Origin: Lineus longissimus
Taxonomy: Eukaryota > Nemertea > Pilidiophora > Heteronemertea > Lineidae
Length of the DNA: 60,000 bases
Assembly (NCBI RefSeq): GCF_910592395.1
Contig: NC_088309.1
Coordinates: forward strand, 19,534,599-19,594,598
Direction: 5' to 3'
The position numbers and the translations under genes were made by a program. How positions within the stretch are numbered: the first letter of the stretch is position 1; the number at the start of each line of letters is the position of its first letter. Positions 1 through 10,450 of this stretch are shown piece by piece. The notes under the pieces were generated by a model that was not told where the DNA came from, did not search any database, and saw only the letters and a list, made by a program, of their open reading frames with translations.

Positions 1-89
1 CATGAGCATGAATGGAAGATGTACGTTTGCATTTCTGGCTGGACGAACCGGCGCATTTCTTGTGACACTTGTATCTGCAATGTCGACAT
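1..89 (-). CDS. Partial exon: second half of a C1 (phorbol-ester/DAG-type) zinc finger
   Basis: Read on the minus strand from an acceptor ending TACTACAG (bases 92-90), the exon opens in phase with the peptide CRHCRYKCHKKC, followed by a last Cys eight residues on. The spacing C-x2-C-x4-H-x2-C-x7-C is exactly that of the second half of a C1 domain (family rule H-x12-C-x2-C-x13/14-C-x2-C-x4-H-x2-C-x7-C). C1 domains bind diacylglycerol or act as protein/membrane contacts in kinases, RASSF, chimaerin, Vav and KSR-type proteins. The exon stays open to the window edge, so the rest of the gene lies to the left. The exon carrying the first His and Cys pair should lie at higher coordinates on the same strand, but I could not find it in the next several kilobases. 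The domain call is fairly secure; the parent protein is unknown. Confidence 0.6.
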   Translation of the reverse strand, partial: MSTLQIQVSQEMRRFVQPEMQTYIFHSCS

Positions 90-1074
90 CTGTAGTACTT
101 GAAGAACATAACCCTTTGACAGTAGCTGCATCTTCGTGGGGGCGATACGCTTTTGGACAAACTGTAAAGAGATGAAAGGAGATAGTCTTTTAAAAGAAGG
201 ACGATCGATGTAAAGAGGTTACACAGATTTCGCTCGTAGCTGTTTTAGGACCAAGTTGCTGCGTCGGAAAACGCTCCTTTAAAAACATTAAACTCGTCCG
301 GAGTCTGATGATGAACCTTGTCCGAGTTGCCGGGTTCGAAGTTGTCGTGAGGCTGTCTTAAAATGAATCTTCAGAGAGGTGTTTTGCTATAAATGAACAG
401 ATGGAATTTATAGTAGTTACTTTAGGTTTACATCGCAATATCGTGCCGGCATTCAAGGAGGTCGAACTGCTCTCACCGAGGTATCTCACCCTGAGATCGA
501 TAAGTCCATATCTCAGCAGGTTGATGATCAGCCAATAAACTCATTGGGAACTCAAGGCAGGTTTTAATTACCGATTAAATTATTGGCCAAAACTAGGAGC
601 GACAGCCACTCGGTTACGACAAATGACTCGGTGTCACTTTGGGCTGCGGGGGCGTCGCTGTATGTTGTTTTCATAACAAAGTTCATCAACAAATTCCACC
701 ATCTGTATGGTACATTTCGGTTGAATAATAATTTCATCACCTTCATCGGTGAACATGAACTGTCTACTGTACACTGTCACTGAGTTTCGTCATTCGCGTT
801 TAAAGATTCATGTCATTTTTAATCAACGGCACATGCAGCCAAGCCTCATTACCAAGAGGTCTGTGCGTAGGCGGACAGAAACACGAACCTACGCCGCAAT
901 GATAAGCCTATCTAGGCCTGTATCGACCAGCATCAATCTATTAACAGCTGTCAGTACAAGTGAACTATTTAATTTATTCGAGTGCGTAGGTTTATACGAT
1001 CTGCGAGGCATCAAAAAAATAAACGCGTATGGTGCAGAGTATATAGGGCCACCATGTACGTGAATGTAGATTGC
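90..1074. other. Non-coding stretch beside the C1 exon
   Basis: I see no exon I can defend on either strand. Open frames here are short and lack coding character or paired splice signals. If the C1 exon belongs to a gene with long introns, this is probably intron. Confidence 0.4.
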
Positions 1075-1440
1075 TGCTGGTCCTGACTTCTGGCATGACT
1101 GTTAAGAAAGTGGTTAATTGCAGATGATAATGTCAACTCTTACGGAATCTGACCCTGATTTCTTGCGTGACTGATAAGAAAGAAGTCAATTGTGGATGAC
1201 AAAGTCAAGTCTCTGACTTATGACTAATAAGAAAGTGGTTAATAGCGGATGACAATGCCAAGTCCAGAATCTGATGGCAGCTTACCCTGACTTCTGACAT
1301 GATTTGTCAGAAAGTAGTTAATTGCGGATGATAAATGTCAAGCCCTACAGAATGCGATCGCGGCTGCCCCTTACTTCTAGCAAAACATGTAAAAAAGTGA
1401 TGGGATGACAAAGAATTTCATTGCTGCTGACCCAGGTAAG
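1075..1440. repeat. Degenerate tandem repeat, four to five copies
   Basis: A unit of very roughly 65-85 bp recurs. Each copy has a CTGACTTCTGRCATGACT-like start, then AAGAAAGTGGTTAATTGC and GGATGACAATGTCAAG. Copies start near 1083, 1150, 1213, 1297 and 1365 and have diverged by substitutions and small indels. No open frame runs through it, so it looks like an old minisatellite. Confidence 0.6.
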
Positions 1441-3454
1441 AAAGAGGAAAGAAGGGACGACCTACTTTGGGTAGCTTAGACTGGTGTGAAGATCAACATC
1501 AAGGTATGCCGTGGAGAAGAACGGTGGTCCCATCTGACATGTGGTGTAATCCTAGTTAATATAATACGTTCAATTCCGTTTTATTCACAATTTGATTTTT
1601 TTAACCACACACAATGTGGTCCAGAATAGTGTGTATCCTCAGAGAAGGAACTGCCACTAATGTTACGATTCTGAATTTATCCTCAAAACGATAGATGGTT
1701 GGTACACTGATATTACTAAAAGTCCTTATTCTTTTTGAATGATTCGTTAGGGTCTACTTTATCCTTTAACATTATCCCGCCTTCTATATAAACTTATTAA
1801 TAGGGAACAACGAAAGTGTATCCGAATAACTGTCTCCAGGCCAACATGAAAGTGATTCGGCCTTCTCCCACTGTAGGCCTATCAAATAAAAATAATTCAG
1901 GCGTCCCATGCTCGATACTCACTGGCATTTGGTTTGATGAAACAGTAATTGTATCTGCGAATGGTTATATATAAACTATATATAGAATTCCCGGAAAATC
2001 AAATTGAGTTGATGCTCAAGAGTTCAAATTTGAAAAGTTAGACACCTGTTGGAAGGGGACGACTTTGCGATGTGCGCATGCCTAAAATATCGAAATTGTC
2101 GTCTGCTTGAAGTTAAAGGTAAACATTCGAAAAACAGATCATGAAATACAACTCAGATTGTCACTCGGTGCAGCAATTAGCTGTTATCAGTAGCATTGCT
2201 CTGAAACGTCCAATACAAATTCGTTCATGTCGATTGTGCATGATACCAACTTTTTTCACTCTGGCACATTTGAATTACTGCAAATATCATGTTTTATTTC
2301 TGATTTATCAGCCGGTCACAAGTAAACAATGAACGATGACTTGACTTTTAAGTGTCCAGTTACCTTGTTTGCCATTACGTTCGACTACATCAATGAAAAC
2401 GTAATAAAGCCTTACTGTTACAAAAAACAACTGAAAAGTCAATCATTATACACAACTACAATAGCTTTGTGGACAGTTTATTAACAAATCGCTAAAGGCC
2501 AAATAAATGCGATTAATCATCTTTTTTATCCTTGTGCGTAGGAAGCAATCTTAGTCCAGTCGCGGGTATCAAATTAATGTCGGTCGCAGGAGTAAATGCT
2601 GTTGGAACAAATGCCAAACGAATCAACCATAACCCAATCAACTATTACGTGTTTAGCATATATGTATAGATTTACTAAGACCGGTTGATAATTATCACGA
2701 AGTCGAAAAAGGACCAAGTCGGAATAGGAAGCCATGATCAGTGGACAGCATGGTGTTGCCGCTGAGCAAGTGTAATTTTTAATGGTGTTCCCACCTTTTT
2801 TTCACGTGCTGATGACCGTGTAAATTCAGCGAAGGCATGACGTACGTGACCAACATAGTCAAAGTACATGTCCATGACCGTCGTATTGATAGTGCTATCA
2901 GAAACAACACGTGACATGTTTAAATAATGTACATTGGTAAGCGGTACACATTTATTAAACATGTTACAAGATGCGAGTATGCCCGACATCCATATGGCTC
3001 CATGCAATATTTTCGTTGTCGCCACAACTGGTCCATAACTGAACATTACCATTTCGATACAGGCATATTCAGATTTTATCAGTCATTACACACGTTTCAG
3101 ACATGTACAATGAAGGTCGCGTTTGGTGCAAGGTACCGGACGCCTCCCCCAAATAACGCCTGATGGTTCGTTTATGTTCATAGCGTCTTTCAATAAATGG
3201 TGCTGCTAAGGCTATAGGCGATGGTGCTGAATCACCACTAATTTTTCCGATCGAAAAAAAACTGGCAGGATGACCAAGTGATTGCCAATGACGAACGATT
3301 GACGGTGAATTTGACAGAGTTCAAATGAATCTGGTTGTGATGGGTATAGCTTCATTATCGAAATTGTATATCGATACAATTATGTGTATTAGTGATGGTT
3401 ACATTTGTTTTGGTAATGAAACGATGAACCACGAAATGTCAAAACAAATTATGC
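1441..3454. other. Non-coding stretch, no gene recognised
   Basis: The sequence is AT-rich with many stops in all frames. The longest open frames, about 104 codons on either strand near 2738-3163, overlap each other on opposite strands and resemble no family. I see no clear repeat. Confidence 0.4.
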
Positions 3455-3528
3455 GATAAGTACGGTGGCCCATTAGGGACATCATGTTTTTTTTTAGATT
3501 CAAATACGATTTTTTTTTCTCGAATTTT

Positions 3529-4902
3529 CTCCACGGAATTAAGTATTTTCTCCGCGGAAATAACATTTATCTCCACGGAAATAACATTTATCTCCACGGA
3601 ATTAAGTATTTTCTCCGCGGAAATAACATTTATCTCCACGGAAATAAATACTTTTCTCCACGGAAATAACATTTATCTCCACGGAAATAAATACTTTTCT
3701 CCACGGAATTAAGTATTTTCTCCGCGGAAATAACATTTATCTCCACGGAAATAACATTTATCTCCACGGAATTAAGTATTTTCTCCGCGGAAATAACATT
3801 TATCTCCACGGAAATAAATACTTTTCTCCACGGAAATAACATTTATCTCCACGGAAATAACATTTATCTCCACGGAAATAAATACTTTTCTCCACGGAAT
3901 TAAGTATTTTCTCCGCGGAAATAACATTTATCTCCACGGAAATAACATTTATCTCCACGGAATTAAGTATTTTCTCCGCGGAAATAACATTTATCTCCAC
4001 GGAAATAAATACTTTTCCCCACGGAAATAACATTTATCTCCACGGAAATAAATACTTTTCTCCACGGAATTAAGTATTTTCTCCGCGGAAATAACATTTA
4101 TCTCCACGGAAATAACATTTATCTCCACGGAATTAAGTATTTTCTCCGCGGAAATAACATTTATCTCCACGGAAATAAATACTTTTCTCCACGGAAATAA
4201 CATTTATCTCCACGGAAATAACATTTATCTCCACGGAAATAAATACTTTTCTCCACGGAATTAAGTATTTTCTCCGCGGAAATAACATTTATCTCCACGG
4301 AATTAAGTATTTTCTCCGCGGAAATAACATTTATCTCCACGGAAATAAATACTTTTCTCCACGGAATTAAGTATTTTCTCCGCGGAAATAACATTTATCT
4401 CCACGGAATTAAGTATTTTCTCCGCGGAAATAACATTTATCTCCACGGAAATAAATACTTTTCTCCACGGAATTAAGTATTTTCTCCGCGGAAATAACAT
4501 TTATCTCCACGGAATTAAGTATTTTCTCCGCGGAAATAACATTTATCTCCACGGAAATAAATACTTTTCTCCACGGAAATAACATTTATCTCCACGGAAA
4601 TAAATACTTTTCTCCACGGAATTAAGTATTTTCTCCGCGGAAATAACATTTATCTCCACGGAAATAAATACTTTTCTCCACGGAAATAACATTTATCTCC
4701 ACGGAAATAACATTTATCTCCACGGAATTAAGTATTTTCTCCGCGGAAATAACATTTATCTCCACGGAATTAAGTATTTTCTCCGCGGAAATAACATTTA
4801 TCTCCACGGAATTAAGTATTTTCTCCGCGGAAATAACATTTATCTCCACGGAAATAAATACTTTTCTCCACGGAATTAAGTATTTTCTCCGCGGAAATAA
4901 AT
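3529..4902. repeat. Left-arm satellite array of 21/22-bp units with higher-order repeats
   Basis: Four related units alternate: A CCACGGAATTAAGTATTTTC (+T, 21 bp), B CCGCGGAAATAACATTTATC (+T, 21 bp), B' the same with CCACGG, and C beginning CCACGGAAATAAATAC (22 bp). They form a higher-order block A-B-B'-A-B-C-B'-C of 170 bp, sometimes with an extra B' (191 bp), seen repeating from about 3697 to 4250. Further right the order breaks down into runs of A-B. Because units are 21 bp, long open frames run through the array, but they only encode the repeat. Confidence 0.9.
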
Positions 4903-5610
4903 AATTGATTCCGCTGATATGATTGGTCCTGCATTTTAGAGGACGAGGTCAAGGTGAAACTATTAACCCTTAAACCCCAACCTTGCGGTAGGCTCGGGAA
5001 CCAAGCTGTACAGGCGCTGCCCGCTGGAACACGAGGCCGCTTGTCAATCCCGTTTGACATTGTCAGATCTGACTATACGTGTATAGTGTTGGCATGAAGA
5101 CTGTGGAAGATGTAAGTAACACGATGATTGTCAGATTTGATACGTTTTGAATCATAAAAATGCAGTTGGTAGCATCTTTGTAGAGTGGCCTAGTATCAGT
5201 GAAGAAAACGGTACGTGGAGACCCACTGCCGATGTTATGTATAGCTAGCTACTGCGCGCGATAGCTAGCTATACATAACATCGGCAGTGGGTCTCCACGT
5301 ACCGTTTTCTTCACTGATACTAGGCCACTCTACAAAGATGCTACCAACTGCATTTTTATGATTCAAAACGTATCAAATCTGACAATCATCGTGTTACTTA
5401 CATCTTCCACAGTCTTCATGCCAACACTATACACGTATAGTCAGATCTGACAATGTCAAACGGGATTGACAAGCGGCCTCGTGTTCCAGCGGGCAGCGCC
5501 TGTACAGCTTGGTTCCCGAGCCTACCGCAAGGTTGGGGTTTAAGGGTTAATAGTTTCACCTTGACCTCGTCCTCTAAAATGCAGGACCAATCATATCAGC
5601 GGAATCAATT
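4903..5610. repeat. Inner palindrome stem (two 349-bp arms, 10-base loop)
   Basis: Bases 4903-5251 and 5262-5610 are reverse complements, with no mismatch found wherever I compared them by eye. The arms end in GATGTTATGTATAGCTAGCT and its complement around the loop at 5252-5261, and the loop itself is CG-rich. A short open frame (about 54 residues before entering the satellite) is present in both arms in mirror image and resembles nothing I know. Confidence 0.85.
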
Positions 5611-6200
5611 ATTTATTTCCGCGGAGAAAATACTTAATTCCGTGGAGAAAAGTATTTATTTCCGTGGAGATAAATGTTATTTCCGCGGAGAAAATACTTA
5701 ATTCCGTGGAGATAAATGTTATTTCCGCGGAGAAAATACTTAATTCCGTGGAGATAAATGTTATTTCCGCGGAGAAAATACTTAATTCCGTGGAGATAAA
5801 TGTTATTTCCGCGGAGAAAATACTTAATTCCGTGGAGAAAAGTATTTATTTCCGTGGAGATAAATGTTATTTCCGTGGAGATAAATGTTATTTCCGTGGA
5901 GAAAAGTATTTATTTCCGTGGAGATAAATGTTATTTCCGCGGAGAAAATACTTAATTCCGTGGAGATAAATGTTATTTCCGTGGAGATAAATGTTATTTC
6001 CGCGGAGAAAATACTTAATTCCGTGGAGAAAAGTATTTATTTCCGTGGAGATAAATGTTATTTCCGTGGAGAAAAGTATTTATTTCCGTGGAGATAAATG
6101 TTATTTCCGCGGAGAAAATACTTAATTCCGTGGAGAAAAGTATTTATTTCCGTGGAGATAAATGTTATTTCCGCGGAGAAAATACTTAATTCCGTGGAGA
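5611..6200. repeat. Right-arm satellite array (inverted, shorter)
   Basis: These are the same 21/22-bp units as the left arm in reverse orientation. This array is about 590 bp against about 1,374 bp on the left, so the two arrays have changed copy number independently while the unique flanks stayed identical. Confidence 0.9.
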
Positions 6201-6273
6201 AAATTCGAGAAAAAAAAATCGTATTTGAATCTAAAAAAAAACATGATGTCCCTAATGGGCCACCGTAGATAAG

Positions 6274-9200
6274 AGCTATTTGTCATCGCGTTAACTACAG
6301 TCCCTTTTTTTGGTTGGATGAAAGGTCAATGTACTTAGCTAAACTACATTTTGAAGGCGCTGCATGTACGCACATTACAAATTTCACCGAGCTGAAATAC
6401 ATTTTGAGGGCACAACAAATACATTTCGCGATTCAATAAAACGCCCGCGAAAATTTGTCGATTTAAAGTGACCAGAAGTCCTTTGATCAAGGACAGACAC
6501 TGAGTTACTATAAATGTATCTTATATAAATATATATATGAGATAAATATACGGAAATGTCAGAATACTCCAATCAGGTAAATTACCACTTATAAATAGAC
6601 GCTGTATCTATTTATGATTGTATGTAATGGACATTGAGCTACTATGATCGACATCATCAACATCCGCGTCATCTCATAATGTCGAGGAGAAACGATTTAT
6701 ATACTTGCAAGATCAAATAATCAGAACCAAATGCCGGCCACGCGGGGGGGGGGGGGTTAGGTTACTATTACAAATTTTAATACACATTGGTTAAAATAGA
6801 CAACTGTGGAAAAGAATTTTCGTAAGTACAAGTATTGTCATATATTGTTATGTCGTTGGTGATGAGGCACGGGAAAATATGGAGCAGGTGTTTTTAAAAT
6901 AGAAATTAATACACATGTATACCTCACTGCCGGTATTGGTTTTCTCAGTTTGGTATCAATTCAGATCGTGTCTTATACAGCGTCAAATTAAATTAATGGA
7001 AATTGTATCTGAGCGGAGGGCACTTCTTCGCCCAGAACATGAAGGCCGTGTGAAGAAAATGGAATAAAAAGGTATCTTGCAGCCCCAGTACATTTTTTTT
7101 CTCATTGACCAATTTCGGCCAATTTCGGCCAATTTCAAGGCCAATTTCGGCATTCGACCCTGACCCATTTACAGATTCCTGGTTCCTTAACATTTTACTG
7201 AAATTGATAAGGTTTATCTTGACAACCAGTAAAGTGGATTTTTTATTTGTAAACGGATATCGAACCAATTGCGATTGCGGATACGGGAACATTGCGGAGG
7301 TTTTTGTGCTATTAAACGTTTGTCGATGGAATCACCTTGCACTGGGCAACACCGGTAACAGAAGGTACCGTGCACTGGCGAAGATCGGTCCGTTCACCCA
7401 GAGTCTTTCAATGAATTGGAAAACTCTGGTTCAACCAAGGACTTTCGTCGGAATGCACCCCGGGGTATATAACAATCAGGAAGGACCAAATCAATGATAT
7501 CATTGAATTACAAAAGTTCATTTGATAGAGCTGAACCATAAATACATGTATAGAGCACTCTGAAATGAACAATCGAAATCACAAACTACATAAAATTGAT
7601 TTCAATCTCAAGTAATTGCAAGTCGTATAGTAACTGCAGTGGGCAGTTTCAACACAACGAAAATGCCTTGCAATCATGCATATGAGATTGATATCGATCC
7701 ACTCGATCGTATGTACATTACATACACGCATATTGTCCGGGAGCGATTTTCCCGTGATATCAATAGACCTACCATTTGTCATCACCGAAATGGTGTGGTT
7801 TCATTGGACATGCCTATTAAATGTCTTATTTAACATCTGTTGAACTGTATACATTATCTAAAGTCACGAATTTGGCGTTAGCTGAGTATTGTGTCAATTT
7901 TTGGCTTTGTCCGCTTTGGTTAAGCCAGTCGACTTTTGAGCGCCAACAAAGTGATAATAGAAACCCAACTGGCTATAGGGATTTTGATAGATTGGATGCA
8001 TATCTTGCTAATTTGAACGATTATTATGCTTTTTTTCCCACAACTTCAACTTTTTTTGTATCAAAATGGCTGACAATAAAAAACAATGCTGTGTCATCGG
8101 CATGGTTTGGCGACTTTTGTCTATTTTACTCTATCCTTGGGCGAATTATGACATAAAAAATCGTCTCTATACGGTCTGTCACTGCAATGCGAATGCCCTT
8201 CATATATTACTGTATGTCGTTGATAGCATAAATAACCCACGTAAGGACCCTTATATACCGAGGAGTATTTTCAACACTAAATCAACTTAGTTTATATAAC
8301 TATCAGATATTTATCATGACATGATGGTTCGAACTCCTGCACTAAGAAAGGACATTCAAATCGATAGACTCTCACCTCGTGATTATCATGTAATCAGACG
8401 GCACGACGATGCATCAGATCATATCACATTCAGTATAAAATAACTCTGCGTATAAACGCACAGAGAGGCCCGATAAATTATTAGCGAAAGGCCAATACCA
8501 AAATACGATAAGACAGCCCTGGTCAGTTCGACTCAAGGTCAGCCTTATTTTCGAAAGGTCTGAACAGACATAGGCCAGCGTATGTGCTTTGTAACAAATT
8601 GTTGTTATGCATAATTACTATCTATTGCTGACCAACACAAATATATACAGTCATGTAACTGGGTGCAGTGACCAGAGACACCATTAGACAACACAGAGTA
8701 ATTTTGTCATCTGTTGTTTTTCAGGCCTATAGGAATAGTCAAAACAAAGTGGGCCTCACTGAGCCATGCACCCGAGCGTCAGAGCGGTGTTTAGGGAGAC
8801 AATCAATACTGACAGCGGAGTATCAATCTCATTTCTAAACGCTTCAAACTTGATAGGCAGATCAACCCATGCATCTGCTTTCGACACATTTCATGCCAAC
8901 CTAAGAGGTTATGGCTGTCTCACAACTTCTGTAATCAAAAGGAGGCTAATAAATAATCCATTATGAAAATGAAACATATCAACCAAGGTGTTTCAGAATA
9001 TTATCACCATCTGATCGCCATTGGGCTGACTGTCTGATTCGGAAGCAGACGACATTATGATGACGTCATTAATGACAATGATTTTATGATGTGGAGAATA
9101 CGATTGTCTAACATTGCTCTGGATCAATATATCATAACAGCCGGCTGATACATGTATATATATATAACACTGCAAGGTTGGAAAATAGCATTCTTCACTC

Positions 9201-10360
9201 GATGGTCTCAACTATCAAACATGGTGCATGGAGAGTGCAATAAACTCGTGATGTGAGATTGGAATTTGCCTGGCGTGCTCAAATGGCATTCTGAATGTTG
9301 CTATGTTACATGAATTCCTCAGAGATACAGGTTTTTGATACTCCTATACCTCTTATATGAAACATCGAGAGGCGGAGTAGGCCTATATTGAAAACAACTG
9401 GTGCCATGCAGGATGATAGATCGGGGCCTGTAAAACGTTTTTATGCAAGGTGCTCAAGTGCCATTTTTTCCCATTTTAGTAAAAGAGGAAAACAACAATG
9501 AGAGGCCAATGGAAAATCTGCATGTATTTGCTGCACTAAGAGAGATTTTAACATAAATTTCCGACTGCTATTCAGTTTTCAGACTGAATTCGGTCAAAGG
9601 ACGGGTTTCCTCTACATCCGTGGCCACAGTGATATTTATCTTCACCCGTATGGAATATATTTGAAATTCTAACCTTGGCCGTAATATTAGCGTAACGGCG
9701 TGTGGGAAAGTTTCAATTTTTTTTAATTTTGAATTTTTAGCGAATGGCGTCGGCCTTTAAAGAAAGTCGGGCAAATTTCTACGAACCTTTTCACAAGTTC
9801 TAGCAAAACAATCCTTTTCGTGGTAACATCCATGTGTCTTTTGAACGGAAGATCCCTTTGGTCAATTATCCTCTATTGCAATATTGGTTCCGTTGGTGAA
9901 TAGTCCTCTTATATAGTATCTAAATATATTTAATGTTGTTACTTGAAAATCATCTCGTGAAGTGGATTCCTTGGAACGATTTTCCTGGAGACATACGCGC
10001 CAAATGCTTGTCATTTTGTCATTGCTTTTAAAATAGACGTCTTGCTTTTATAGGAGGAATACTCCAGGGAACAAAATGTATATGTAACACGGGCACACAA
10101 ACGAAAGAAACCATTAGTCAGAATATTCCTTTAACCTGGCCGTAAAATGGTAAACGAATGGCTCACCATGTGGCAAACCGATTGTAAGTGTGGCTAATAA
10201 CACACGTAGACGTAGTTCGGCCCGTGTTTAGTAGCTTTGTCGCCCATGGCTGCCAAAAAACCGTGAATAACAGTAATCAGCTGGTCAGCAACGGGGTCTG
10301 ATGAAGCCTGATAACAATACCATTGGCGACCAATATTTGATATAAGCGCATGCTTTGGAG
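6274..10360. other. Non-coding stretch with simple repeats
   Basis: I see no supported exon. It holds a poly-G run near 6745-6757 and three and a half copies of GGCCAATTTC around 7107-7150. The 130-codon frame at 7105-7497 starts inside that simple repeat and has no recognisable domain. Near 9712-9765 there is a copy of the tail of a dispersed repeat, ending GCGAATGGCGTCGGCCTTTA. Confidence 0.4.
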
Positions 10361-10365
10361 CAAAA

Positions 10366-10450
10366 GTAACCTAGCCGATGTGGACTAGTGGCTCGGAATC
10401 TCGGCTATGGTCCAGTCCAGAGATCGTTTTGCTTCGAACCCCTCGGGTAA
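10366..10450 (+). repeat. tRNA-like SINE head
   Basis: A box-A-like TGGACTAGTGGCTCGG is followed about 45 bases later by a box-B-like GCTTCGAACCCC, the internal RNA polymerase III promoter layout of tRNA genes. The first base of box B and the acceptor-stem pairing do not fit a working tRNA, so a tRNA-derived SINE is the better reading. The 3' end of the element is not clear. Confidence 0.45.

Larger units (their letters stand above)
3461..6267. mobile_element. Foldback-type DNA transposon, non-autonomous, about 2.8 kb
   Basis: The whole segment is one inverted repeat. It begins TACGGTGGCCCATTAGGGAC and ends with the reverse complement of that. The left arm is 3461-5251, the right arm 5262-6267, and the loop is ten bases (5252-5261, CTGCGCGCGA). 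The same six bases, GATAAG, sit immediately outside both ends (3455-3460 and 6268-6273), which is what a target-site duplication looks like. The outer ends (about 68 bp) and the inner 349 bp of each arm are unique sequence; between them each arm is a 21/22-bp satellite. There is no transposase reading frame, so movement would need one supplied elsewhere. The architecture matches Drosophila FB and sea urchin TU foldback elements, whose terminal repeats are also tandem arrays. The superfamily is undecided: the TACGGTGG terminus with a 6-bp duplication makes me think of IS3EU-like elements, from memory only. Confidence 0.85.

Noticed and set aside
3439-6097. A dozen overlapping 60-87-codon frames in the foldback element arms
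   Set aside because: They only translate the 21-bp satellite, occur in mirror image in both arms, and exist because the unit length is divisible by three.
7105-7497. 130-codon frame
   Set aside because: It begins in a GGCCAATTTC simple repeat, has no domain or splice context, and is overlapped by antisense frames.
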